This document shows positions 51,127 through 59,543 of a stretch of 64,000 bases of DNA, piece by piece. Position numbers and translations under genes: made by a program. The notes below the pieces were generated by a model, which was not told where the DNA came from, did not search any database, and was given only the letters and a program-made list of their open reading frames with translations. The stretch lies in contig NZ_CP048810.1 of the NCBI RefSeq assembly GCF_013347965.1, forward strand, positions 1,736,001 to 1,800,000, read 5' to 3'. The stretch is from Pseudomonas bijieensis. GTDB taxonomy: Bacteria; Pseudomonadota; Gammaproteobacteria; Pseudomonadales; Pseudomonadaceae. The stretch's first letter is position 1. The number at the start of each line of letters is the position of its first letter.

Positions 51127-52110
51127 TCAGCAGCGCTGGAGAATGCGATCCATCACCCAGTCGGTCTTCAATGCCTGTTCGGCAATGGCCGGATGCTGCG
51201 ACTCACCACGGATATGGGCATTCATGCCGAGTACATGGTGCCACTGGATATGCTCAGGATGATGAGGGATGTCGAGGCTGATGGATGTGTCCGTACACAG
51301 TTGCAGTGGCTCATCATTGAACACCGAGAAGTTGATTCGCCCTTGACTGCCGATCACTTCCACACGGTCCTCACGTCGGTCAGCGACGAAATTCCAACAG
51401 CCCATGCCTGTGGCCCCGCAGGCGAATCGCCAATGGGCCACGACCGCATCTTCTGCCTGATACAAACCGCCCTGGCGAGCGGCGAAACCCGTTACCTCGA
51501 CAATGTCCCCCAACAAGAACTGGAACAGGTCAAGGCCATGGCAGGCCAGATCAGTGAAATAACCTCCGCCTGCAATCGTCGGATCGGTACGCCAATTGAT
51601 CGCTCCGCTGATATCCGCCGATGAGGCGGGCTTGGTGAGCGTCCAGGTCAAATGCCGAATGTCACCGATGCATCCTTGTTCGATCCATTGCCGCACCTTG
51701 CGAAAACGCGGCAGTGAGCGCCGGTAGTACGACACAAACAAATGCACCCCCGCGGCGTCGAATACTCGCTGCATTTCCCGGCTCTGCGTGGCATTGAGGG
51801 ACATGGGTTTCTCAACGCAGCAATGCTTGCCGGCGGCCGCCACCAGCATGCTATAGCTGAAATGACTGTCGGGCGGCGTCGCAATGTAAACCGCATCGAC
51901 TTCAGGATCATCGATCAGTGCCTGCGCGTCAGTGTAGAACCTGGCGATACCGTGGCGTTCAGCATAATCGGACACTGCCTCCGAACGTCGCCCCATCACC
52001 GCTACCAACGCTGAGCCGGGTGCCTTGTAGAAGGCCGGCCCACTCTTGCGTTCCGTCACGCTGCCACAACCGATCATGCCCCAGCGTACCGTTCTCATCG
52101 TTTGACTCAT
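51127..52110 (-). CDS. Gfo/Idh/MocA-family oxidoreductase
   Basis: A 327-residue protein. The N-terminal Rossmann motif is VRWGMIGCGSVTERKSGPAF, the catalytic-lysine region is CCVEKPMSLN (about residue 95), and a C-terminal GFO_IDH_MocA domain has GGGYFTDLACHGLDLFQFLL. The family oxidises or reduces sugars and polyols with NAD(P). No sugar transporter is adjacent, so the substrate is unknown. It stands alone on the minus strand between the GntR operon and the AraC gene. Confidence 0.9.
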   Translation of the reverse strand: MSQTMRTVRWGMIGCGSVTERKSGPAFYKAPGSALVAVMGRRSEAVSDYAERHGIARFYTDAQALIDDPEVDAVYIATPPDSHFSYSMLVAAAGKHCCVEKPMSLNATQSREMQRVFDAAGVHLFVSYYRRSLPRFRKVRQWIEQGCIGDIRHLTWTLTKPASSADISGAINWRTDPTIAGGGYFTDLACHGLDLFQFLLGDIVEVTGFAARQGGLYQAEDAVVAHWRFACGATGMGCWNFVADRREDRVEVIGSQGRINFSVFNDEPLQLCTDTSISLDIPHHPEHIQWHHVLGMNAHIRGESQHPAIAEQALKTDWVMDRILQRC

Positions 52111-52191
52111 GGAATCAAGGCCATCTGGCTCCGCAATGAAGCCCCCTCAAAAAAGACAGGAGTTTAATCAGGCCCAGCCTGAATGTCGTGG

Positions 52192-53229
52192 CTACAACGT
52201 TTGCCCCTCATTGCGAAACGCACTGGGGCTCATACCGGTCCAACGCCGGAACGCCCGGCGAAAACTGCGCACATCGCTGTAGCCGACTTCTTCGGTGATG
52301 CGCTCGATGGACAGCCCGGGGTTGGCCAGCAGGCTCAGGGTTCGACCGCGGCGCACCTGTTCGAGCAAGGCCTCGAAGGTCAGGCCGTGTTCGGTCAGGC
52401 GCCGACGCAGGGTGCGGCTGCTCATGTTGAGGTCGCCAGCGATTTTCTCGATGTGGCTGCCACGGGTCAGGTCCCGGGCAATCGCCCGTTCCACAGCCTG
52501 GATCAGGTCGATCTTCTGGTGGACCTCGGTGACCTCCTGCTCCAGCAAGGCCAAGGCCTGGCGCAAGGCCAACGGGTGGTGATTGGGCAGGCGCATATCC
52601 AGCCAGCGTACATCGATCAGCATGCGATTGTGCCGGCAACCGAAGCGCACATCCGGCCCCAGTATCCGCTGGTATTGCTGGGCATAGGACGGCGCGGCGT
52701 GCATGAACTCCACGGCCTGAGGCTTGAAATCGGCCCCCGCCAGCGCCCGCCCATAGACCATCAGGCTGGCGAAGAACTCCTCCACGGCAAATACCTGGAT
52801 CTCGGCGAAAGGCAGGCGGCAGGTCGCCTCGACCATGATCCGGTCAGTGGCTTCTTCGACACTGGTCACCGCGATGCCACCGGTGGTGTGCTGGTAACGA
52901 ACCCCCAGGGCAAAGGCATCGCGCAGGGTTTCGCACAGCGACAAGACGTGGCCCAACAGGCCGAGGGTGCCGAGCACGTTACGGTCGCCCACCCATAATC
53001 CCAGGCCCTGGTCGGGCAACAGTCTGAGCGCCCGTTGGATCATGACCACCGCCTGACGATAGGAAATGCGCTGGGCGGGATCTTGCAGATCGTCAAGACC
53101 GAACCCCAGGCCGCGACACAGGCTGGCGGCATCGAAGCCCTTGTCAGCCACCACCTCGGCCAGGGTTTGCAGCAGGAATGGCGATACCAGCGCCAACTCA
53201 TAGGTGGGGTCGATGACTTTCATCTGCAT
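52192..53229 (-). CDS. AraC-family regulator (OruR/ArgR-like ligand domain)
   Basis: A 345-residue protein. An N-terminal arabinose-binding-type domain (PF12625 style; about 20-210) precedes a C-terminal AraC HTH (about 240-340). The HTH has SHIEKIAGDLNMSSRTLRRR and ERITEEVGYSDVRSFRRAFR followed by WTGMSPSAFR. It is divergent from the outer-membrane protein gene at 53436. The shared 206-base region is where it probably acts, but no operator could be assigned. Confidence 0.9.
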   Translation of the reverse strand: MQMKVIDPTYELALVSPFLLQTLAEVVADKGFDAASLCRGLGFGLDDLQDPAQRISYRQAVVMIQRALRLLPDQGLGLWVGDRNVLGTLGLLGHVLSLCETLRDAFALGVRYQHTTGGIAVTSVEEATDRIMVEATCRLPFAEIQVFAVEEFFASLMVYGRALAGADFKPQAVEFMHAAPSYAQQYQRILGPDVRFGCRHNRMLIDVRWLDMRLPNHHPLALRQALALLEQEVTEVHQKIDLIQAVERAIARDLTRGSHIEKIAGDLNMSSRTLRRRLTEHGLTFEALLEQVRRGRTLSLLANPGLSIERITEEVGYSDVRSFRRAFRRWTGMSPSAFRNEGQTL

Positions 53230-53435
53230 GGGGCGGGTTCCGGAGCACGTTAGGCGGCGTTTTTGTAACCGGTTATTTCATAAAGTTAGCATGCCCAAGC
53301 GAATCGAGGAGCACAAAAATCTGGCCGCCCAAGTCCCCTGTCTGGCCGCCAATACCCTGCCCTGTCGGCGGCGAACGGCTTATTTCTATGGCTCGGACCT
53401 TCGGTGTATCTCCAACAATAATAATGAGCCCCCAC

Positions 53436-54380
53436 ATGAACCCGATCCGCACGACATTCGCCTTGCAATTGACCCTCGGCCTGGCCGGCGTTTGTGCCCT
53501 GCCCGCGTGGGCTACCGAAACCGGAGTCGATAACATCGGCCCCGGTACCGACGGTTTTTTTGTGTTGCCCTTGGAAGTCGACAGCCTTCCGGACAACATG
53601 GTCGCGTTCAACCTCTACTACAACCACTACAAGGCCCGGAAATTCAACATCAGCTCGTTGGGCGGCGAAGTGCCAAATGTCGAAATAGAATCCACGGCGG
53701 TGGTCCCGCGTATCGATTACCTCAGCCCATTGCGAGTGGCCGGTGGACGCGTGGGGATCTACATCGCCCAACCCTGGATCAAGCAGGAAGTCGCGGTGTT
53801 CGGCCTGAGCGATACCCGCGAGGGCATGGGCGATACCACCATTTCGCCAATCGTGCTGTGGGACATGGGCAAGAACCTGACCCTGGCCGCGGCGGTGGAA
53901 ATCACCGTGCCGACCGGCGAATACAGCAAGGATCGCCTGGCCAACACCAGCACCAATTTCTACACCTACAAGCCGCTGTTCTCCTTCACCTGGCTGCCCA
54001 CGGAAAACACCGAGCTGTCGATGAAAACCACCTACAGCTTCAACCGTGAGAACAAGGACACCGACTACCGTTCAGGGCAGATCTTTCACTTCGATTATTC
54101 CGCCAGCTACCGCCTGACCGACAACCTGCGGCTGGGGCTCAACGGCTACTACCTCAAACAGACCACCGACGACAAACAATACGGCCGCACCGTGCAATTC
54201 GCCGGGCAGGACGTGGACGATGGTGTGCGCGGCCAGGTGTTCGCCATCGGCCCGGCGCTGCATCTCACTTTCCTCAAATACGCCAGCGCCGAAATTCGCT
54301 GGGCCAAGGAATTCGATGTGGAAAACCGCCCCGAAGGGGAGATGCTCTGGGCCAAGATCAGTATTCCGTTTGCGTTCTAA
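53436..54380 (+). CDS. MetA-pathway-type outer-membrane channel/transporter
   Basis: A 314-residue protein with a signal peptide (MNPIRTTFALQLTLGLAGVC, cleavage after AWA). A beta-rich sequence of alternating hydrophobic residues and a terminal Phe (KISIPFAF) are typical of outer-membrane barrels. It fits the MetA-pathway/phenol-degradation family (PF13557), which includes aromatic and hydrophobic substrate channels. It is divergent from the AraC regulator and followed by a REPIN. Confidence 0.8.
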   Translation: MNPIRTTFALQLTLGLAGVCALPAWATETGVDNIGPGTDGFFVLPLEVDSLPDNMVAFNLYYNHYKARKFNISSLGGEVPNVEIESTAVVPRIDYLSPLRVAGGRVGIYIAQPWIKQEVAVFGLSDTREGMGDTTISPIVLWDMGKNLTLAAAVEITVPTGEYSKDRLANTSTNFYTYKPLFSFTWLPTENTELSMKTTYSFNRENKDTDYRSGQIFHFDYSASYRLTDNLRLGLNGYYLKQTTDDKQYGRTVQFAGQDVDDGVRGQVFAIGPALHLTFLKYASAEIRWAKEFDVENRPEGEMLWAKISIPFAF

Positions 54381-54416
54381 TAGCGTTTCACAGCACTTCT
54401 GGAGAGGGGACTTATC

Positions 54417-54503
54417 TGTGGGAGCAAGGCTTGCCCGCGAAGCAAGCGACTCGGTTCCAGATAGACCGTGTGTTCTTCATCGCGGGCAAGCCTTGCTCCC
54501 ACA
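54417..54503. repeat. REPIN (GCAAGGCTTGCCCGCGA class), copy 1
   Basis: Arms TGTGGGAGCAAGGCTTGCCC and its complement flank a spacer containing ACTCGGTTCCAGATAGACCG. A nearly identical copy lies at 56549-56634. Confidence 0.88.
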
Positions 54504-54592
54504 GATAAGTCCCCTCACCACAGGTTTTGTGCCTGACACGAATGCATCAGCTGCAGGCCAGTCAGCGCTCGACCCGCGACGATTGAAGCCAA

Positions 54593-55987
54593 TCAGCTCA
54601 CCCCCAGAATCGACGAAAGATGCCCATTGAGGAACTTGCCACCAGGGTCCAGCGCCTGGCGCACCTGGGTGAATTCAGTCCAGCGCGGGTACAGCGCCTG
54701 GAGCGCCTTGGCGTTCAGGGAATGCAATTTCCCCCAATGCGGACGGCCCTGGTATTTCCAGAAGATCGGTTCGATGGCGGCAAAGAAGTTGTGATGGTCC
54801 ATCTGGTAATGCTGGTGCACCGAGATCGAGCAACTGTCCCGGCCTTCGAACATGCTCAGGGCAATGTCGTCGGCCTTCACGTAGCGGTATTCGATGGGAA
54901 ACCAGGTGCGCAGGTCCTTGTCGCGGATCAGTGCCAGGATTTCCCGCAAGCATGCCGGGCCGTGCTCGGCCGGTACCGAGTACTCCATCTCATTGAAGCG
55001 CACGGTGCGGGCATTGGCGTAGATGTCGTGGGAGTCACCGACCCGGTCATCGAAATCAGCCACCAGCCGCAGGCTGTTGAGCAGCGCTCGACGAATCGCG
55101 GGAAAGTCGCTGCCATACTTGTCGAGGTTTTCGATCAGCGTGACGAATTCGTTGCCGCCCTCCTCCTCGGGGCTGATCGGCGGCGTGGCCGGGTCCGTGG
55201 TTTCGTTCAGGGTAATCGACAACGCATAATCGGAATGGGTGACGACCTGCATTTCCCAATGCTGGTTGTCCCGGGTGTTGGCCTCCACGTCCTCGAGCAA
55301 CTCCTCGGTCTTCGCCACCCACTGGTGCTCGCGCAAGCGATAGGCGACGCGGTTCTGCAGGCGCACACGGGTCACCAGCCCCAACGCGCCAAGGGACACC
55401 CGGCCAGCCTTGAACACTTCAGGATGACGCTGGGCATCGCAATCGAGCACCTCGCCGCTGGCCGTTACCAGTTGCAGGCCGACCACTTGGGACGCGTACG
55501 AGCCGAAAGCCTTGCCGGTGCCGTGGGTCGAGGTGGCGATGGCTCCGGCCAGGGTCTGGTAATCCACGTCGGCCATGTTCGGCAGCGCCTGGCCGATGGA
55601 CTTGAGCGCCGGGCCCATGCGGGACATGGGCGTGCCGCCACCGAACTCGGCTTGCAGGCTGGCCCCGTCGTGATCCAGCAGCCCACTGAAAAAGCTCAGC
55701 GACAACAAGGTGCCGTCGGTGGGCACCAGGGCGCTGAAGGAATGGCCGGAACCCACCGGACGAATCCGCCCTTCAGCGCGGCGCACCACCTGCACCAGCT
55801 CATCGAGGTCCTTGGGGGCCAGGCGCGCCGCTGGCAGGCAGCTCTGCGCGCCCGACCAGTTGCGCCACGGAATCAACCGTGGCGCGCGCATCAGCTCGGC
55901 CAGGGCACCCTGGCTGCCCAGCGCGGTAAAGGCTGCGACAACGCCGGCCTGTTGCAACAAGCGACGCCGTGAGTAGTCCATCGTCAT
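54593..55987 (-). CDS. Tat-exported FAD-linked sugar-lactone oxidase (D-arabinono-1,4-lactone oxidase family)
   Basis: A 464-residue protein. A twin-arginine signal MTMDYSRRRLLQQAGVVAAF suggests export of a folded, FAD-loaded enzyme. The FAD-binding-4 domain has GRIRPVGSGHSFSALVPTDG and AGAIATSTHGTGKAF. The C-terminal ALO domain ends HWGKLHSLNAKALQALYPRW (about residue 430). Related enzymes oxidise aldonolactones or sugar alcohols with O2 or a cytochrome acceptor. A lipoprotein cytochrome c lies directly upstream (20 bases), a plausible electron acceptor. Confidence 0.9.
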   Translation of the reverse strand: MTMDYSRRRLLQQAGVVAAFTALGSQGALAELMRAPRLIPWRNWSGAQSCLPAARLAPKDLDELVQVVRRAEGRIRPVGSGHSFSALVPTDGTLLSLSFFSGLLDHDGASLQAEFGGGTPMSRMGPALKSIGQALPNMADVDYQTLAGAIATSTHGTGKAFGSYASQVVGLQLVTASGEVLDCDAQRHPEVFKAGRVSLGALGLVTRVRLQNRVAYRLREHQWVAKTEELLEDVEANTRDNQHWEMQVVTHSDYALSITLNETTDPATPPISPEEEGGNEFVTLIENLDKYGSDFPAIRRALLNSLRLVADFDDRVGDSHDIYANARTVRFNEMEYSVPAEHGPACLREILALIRDKDLRTWFPIEYRYVKADDIALSMFEGRDSCSISVHQHYQMDHHNFFAAIEPIFWKYQGRPHWGKLHSLNAKALQALYPRWTEFTQVRQALDPGGKFLNGHLSSILGVS

Positions 55988-56006
55988 GCCGTAGTACTCG
56001 TATTTA

Positions 56007-56384
56007 TTATTGGAAATGTTGACCGGACATGAAGGCGATCAGGGCCAGGAACTGCTCTTGGGAACAGTGCATGCACAGGCCCATCGGCGGCATGCCGTTG
56101 TAGCCGTTGATCGCGTGGTCCAGCAGGGTGTCGGCGCCCTGGGCGACCCGCGGGGCCCAGGCGTTCGTGTCGCCGGTCAACGGCGCTCCGGCACCGGGGT
56201 TGGCGTGGCAGAGCTTGCAGCTGCTGTCATAAACCTGGGCCAGCGCCGCATCGCTGGGCATGGCGGTGAACACCGTGGGCGCGGGCGGCTTGCCCTCCTC
56301 GCCGCAGCCTGTGAGCAGGGTGCCGAGCAGGAGGATGAAGGCTGGCTTGAGCCAGATTGAAGTTGAAGGTGTCGTTGCCGGCAT
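56007..56384 (-). CDS. lipoprotein cytochrome c5-like
   Basis: A 125-residue protein with a lipobox (LLLGTLLTGC, Cys near residue 27) and one c-type heme site CKLCH (about residue 56). The distal methionine is probably in NGMPPMGLC. A second cysteine pair, CMHC, in the C-terminal part matches cytochrome c5-type proteins. It is anchored to a periplasm-facing membrane and is likely the electron acceptor for the lactone oxidase encoded next to it, with which it probably forms an operon. Confidence 0.88.
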   Translation of the reverse strand: MPATTPSTSIWLKPAFILLLGTLLTGCGEEGKPPAPTVFTAMPSDAALAQVYDSSCKLCHANPGAGAPLTGDTNAWAPRVAQGADTLLDHAINGYNGMPPMGLCMHCSQEQFLALIAFMSGQHFQ

Positions 56385-56548
56385 AGGGACCTCTTGGCGG
56401 CGCTTTCTTGTTGTGGGTCAACACTAAGGCACGCCAGCGCGTCGACTTGAGGTCATTGGGGGCCATAAAAGGGGGCTTGGGCGGCCAGCTGCTGGCCTAT
56501 CAATGACCTTTGTGGCGAGGGGATTTATCTGTGGGCTCTATGAGTTCT

Positions 56549-56634
56549 GTGGGAGCAAGGCTTGCCCGCGAAGCAGCCGACTCGGTTCCAGATAGACCGT
56601 GTGTTTTTCATCACGGGCAAGCCTTGCTCCCACA
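56549..56634. repeat. REPIN (GCAAGGCTTGCCCGCGA class), copy 2
   Basis: Same arms and same spacer core (ACTCGGTTCCAGATAGACCG) as 54417-54503, with only a few differences. The rest of the gap 56385-56680 has no other recognisable element. Confidence 0.88.
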
Positions 56635-56679
56635 GAGCCTTGTTCCCCCAGAGCGGCTCGCCACACGGGCATTGCGTGC

Positions 56680-57564
56680 TCAGGGGAGTAATAACCCCTG
56701 CTCGCGCTCGCACAACTGCACCACGTAATCCCACAGCACCCGCAGGCGTACGGATTTGTGCAGTTCGCGGCGGGTGCTGATCCAATAGCTGCGGCGGATG
56801 GTTTCGTCCGGCAGCAAGGGCACCAGCGCCGGGTCGCCGTTGGCCATGTAGCAAGGCAGCACGGCGATCCCCAGCCCCGAGCGCGCGGCCTGTTGCTGGG
56901 CGATGACGCTGGTGCTGTGGAACACCACCCGGGGGTTGCGGCAAAAACTGTTGAGGAACATCAGTTCCTGGCTGAACAGCAAGTCATCGACGTAGCCGAT
57001 CCAGGCGTGGCGAGCCAGGTCCTCGCGGCTACGCAGTGCTGGCGAGCGGTCCAGGTAGGCCTGGCTGGCGTACAGCGCCAGGCTGTAGTCGGTGAGCTTG
57101 CGCGTCACCAGCAGGTCGGCCGCTGGACGTTCGAGGTGGATGCTGATTTCCGCCTCGCGGTTGAGGATGCTGACAAACCGCGGCACCGCCACCAGCTCCA
57201 CCTCCAGCCCCGGATAACGCTGGAACAGCCCCTCCATGCGGCTGGCCAGGAACATGATGCCCAGCCCTTCGGTCACCCCCAGGCGGATCTTGCCCAGCGG
57301 TGCGCTGGACTGGGTGATGTCCTCCTGGGCCAGCAACGCCACGTTCTCCATGGCTTCGGCGTGCTTGAGCAGCGTCTCGCCAGCCGGGGTCAGTTCATAA
57401 CCCTGCGCATGCTGGACGAACAGCGCGGTGCCCAGGCTTTTCTCGATGGCCTCGATGTGCCGGGCCACCGTGGCGTGGGTGGTGTTCAACCGCCGTGCAG
57501 CCGTCAGCAAACGCCCGCTGCGTTGCAGCTCCAGGAAATAGCGCAGGTCATTCCAGTCGAACAT
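56680..57564 (-). CDS. LysR-family transcriptional regulator
   Basis: A 294-residue LysR. HTH: MFDWNDLRYFLELQRSGRLL and LNTTHATVARHIEAIEKSLG. The effector domain contains GLGIAVLPCYMANGDP. ATG 57564 is the standard LysR start. It is divergent from the GMC oxidoreductase at 57695 with a 130-base intergenic region, the typical LysR-target arrangement. It therefore probably controls the oxidoreductase and the transporter behind it. Confidence 0.9.
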   Translation of the reverse strand: MFDWNDLRYFLELQRSGRLLTAARRLNTTHATVARHIEAIEKSLGTALFVQHAQGYELTPAGETLLKHAEAMENVALLAQEDITQSSAPLGKIRLGVTEGLGIMFLASRMEGLFQRYPGLEVELVAVPRFVSILNREAEISIHLERPAADLLVTRKLTDYSLALYASQAYLDRSPALRSREDLARHAWIGYVDDLLFSQELMFLNSFCRNPRVVFHSTSVIAQQQAARSGLGIAVLPCYMANGDPALVPLLPDETIRRSYWISTRRELHKSVRLRVLWDYVVQLCEREQGLLLP

Positions 57565-57694
57565 GAGGCGATCCTTGAACACACCTGAAGGCACGACTGT
57601 TTATAAACGCACAGCCGCTGCGCAAAAACTAACATTCTTTTGACGAAAACTAACAACTAGGATGGATCCCACAACAACAAGAATGAGGTCGCGA

Positions 57695-59338
57695 ATGCAA
57701 CCTGTCGTCGATGAATACGATTACGTGATCGTGGGCGCCGGCCCTGCCGGATGCTTGCTGGCCAATCGGCTTTCGGCCAACCCGCAACACCGGGTGCTGC
57801 TGCTCGAAGCCGGCGGGCGCGACAACTATCCGTGGATTCACATCCCGGTCGGCTACCTGTTCTGCATCGGCAACCCACGCACCGACTGGTGCTTCAAGAC
57901 CGAAGCACAACCGGGCCTGCAAGGCCGCGCCCTGAGCTATCCCCGCGGCAAGGTCCTGGGCGGTTGCTCCTCCATCAACGGCATGATCTACATGCGCGGC
58001 CAGGCTGCGGACTATGACGGCTGGACCGCAGAGGGTAACCCTGGCTGGGCCTGGAAGGACGTTCTGCCGCTGTTTCGCCAGAGCGAAAATCACTTTGCCG
58101 GAGCCTCCGAATTCCATGGTGCCGGCGGGGAATGGCGGGTCGAACGCCAGCGCCTGTCATGGCCGATTCTCGATGCCTTCCGCAGCGCCGCCGAGCAGAG
58201 CGGCATCCCCAACGTCGACGATTTCAACAGCGGCGACAATGAAGGCTGCGGCTACTTCCAGGTCAACCAGAAAGCCGGGGTACGCTGGAATGCGGCCAAG
58301 GCCTTTCTCAAGCCGGTTCGCCAGCGTCCCAACCTCACGGTGTTGACTGACGTCGAAGTGGACCGTGTGTTAGTGCGTGATGACCGCGCCCACGCTGTCA
58401 GCGCCCGCTGGCAAGGCAAGGGCATGACCTTCAAGGCCCGTAAGGAAATCGTATTGTGCGCCGGGGCAGTTGGCTCGCCGGGCATCCTGCAACGCTCCGG
58501 GATCGGCCCGCGCAGCCTGCTGCAACGCTTGGGTATCGGCGTGACCCACGAGCTGCCTGGTGTGGGCGGCAACTTGCAGGACCACCTGCAACTGCGACTG
58601 ATCTACCAATTGGAAAATGCCCGCACGCTGAACCAGATCGCCGGCACCCTGTGGGGCAAGATGGGCATGGGCCTGCGCTATCTGTACGACCGCAGCGGCC
58701 CGCTGTCCATGGCCCCCAGCCAACTCGGCGCATTCGCCCGCTCGGGTCCGGAGCAGACCTCGGCCAACCTCGAATACCACGTCCAGCCGTTGTCCCTGGA
58801 ACGCTTCGGCGAACCGCTGCACAGCTTCCCGGCGTTCACCGCGTCGGTCTGCGACCTGCGCCCGCAAAGCCGTGGCCGGGTGGACATTCGTTCGGCCGAC
58901 CCGCACGAAGCGCCGCTGATCCAGCCCAATTACTTGAGCCACCCCGAAGACTTGCGCGTTGCCGCCGACGCCATCCGCCTGACCCGACGCATCGTCGCCG
59001 CCCCGGCCCTGAGCGCGTTCAAACCGGTGGAATACCTGCCGGGCCCCAGTCTGCAAACCGAAGAAGAACTGCACCAGGCCGCCGCCCGGATTGGCACGAC
59101 GATTTTCCACCCGGTCGGCACTTGCCGCATGGGCCAGGACCACGACGCGGTGGTGGATGCGCAACTGCGCGTCCATGGCATCAAGGGCCTGCGCATCGCC
59201 GACGCCTCGATCATGCCGCGCATCACCTCGGGCAACACCTGCTCGCCGACGCTGATGATTGCCGAGAAGGCGGCGCGGATGATGCTCGAGGCAGATACCA
59301 GAATCATCATGCCGCAAAAGGAGCCGGCCACAGCCTGA
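57695..59338 (+). CDS. GMC-family FAD-dependent alcohol dehydrogenase
   Basis: A 547-residue glucose-methanol-choline oxidoreductase. FAD motif YVIVGAGPAGCLLANRLSAN (residue 8), GMC signature 1 GGCSSINGMIYMRGQAADYD and signature 2 GSPGILQRSGIGP. The catalytic histidine is in TIFHPVGTCRMG and the asparagine in TSGNTCSPTLMI. It oxidises an alcohol to an aldehyde; choline is not implied, since no bet genes are near. ATG 57695 has GAGGT upstream. The transporter follows about 200 bases downstream. Confidence 0.92.
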   Translation: MQPVVDEYDYVIVGAGPAGCLLANRLSANPQHRVLLLEAGGRDNYPWIHIPVGYLFCIGNPRTDWCFKTEAQPGLQGRALSYPRGKVLGGCSSINGMIYMRGQAADYDGWTAEGNPGWAWKDVLPLFRQSENHFAGASEFHGAGGEWRVERQRLSWPILDAFRSAAEQSGIPNVDDFNSGDNEGCGYFQVNQKAGVRWNAAKAFLKPVRQRPNLTVLTDVEVDRVLVRDDRAHAVSARWQGKGMTFKARKEIVLCAGAVGSPGILQRSGIGPRSLLQRLGIGVTHELPGVGGNLQDHLQLRLIYQLENARTLNQIAGTLWGKMGMGLRYLYDRSGPLSMAPSQLGAFARSGPEQTSANLEYHVQPLSLERFGEPLHSFPAFTASVCDLRPQSRGRVDIRSADPHEAPLIQPNYLSHPEDLRVAADAIRLTRRIVAAPALSAFKPVEYLPGPSLQTEEELHQAAARIGTTIFHPVGTCRMGQDHDAVVDAQLRVHGIKGLRIADASIMPRITSGNTCSPTLMIAEKAARMMLEADTRIIMPQKEPATA

Positions 59339-59355
59339 AGAACAACAGAATCCCC

Positions 59356-59444
59356 TGTGGGAGCGAGCCTGCTCGCGATAGCGATCTATCTGTCACATAT
59401 GTGTTGAATGTGCAGCCGTCATCGCGAGCAGGCTCGCTCCCACA
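59356..59444. repeat. REPIN (GCGAGCCTGCTCGCGA class)
   Basis: Arms TGTGGGAGCGAGCCTGCTCG and its complement flank a 40-base spacer between the GMC oxidoreductase and the MHS transporter. Confidence 0.85.
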
Positions 59445-59543
59445 AGGGAGATGAGTCGATTCAAGGAAAGTGTGTCAAATCAGGAGACGCCACCCCGGCG
59501 TCGCAGTGGAACAACAAAAACAATCACTGTGAGGGATACCGCT

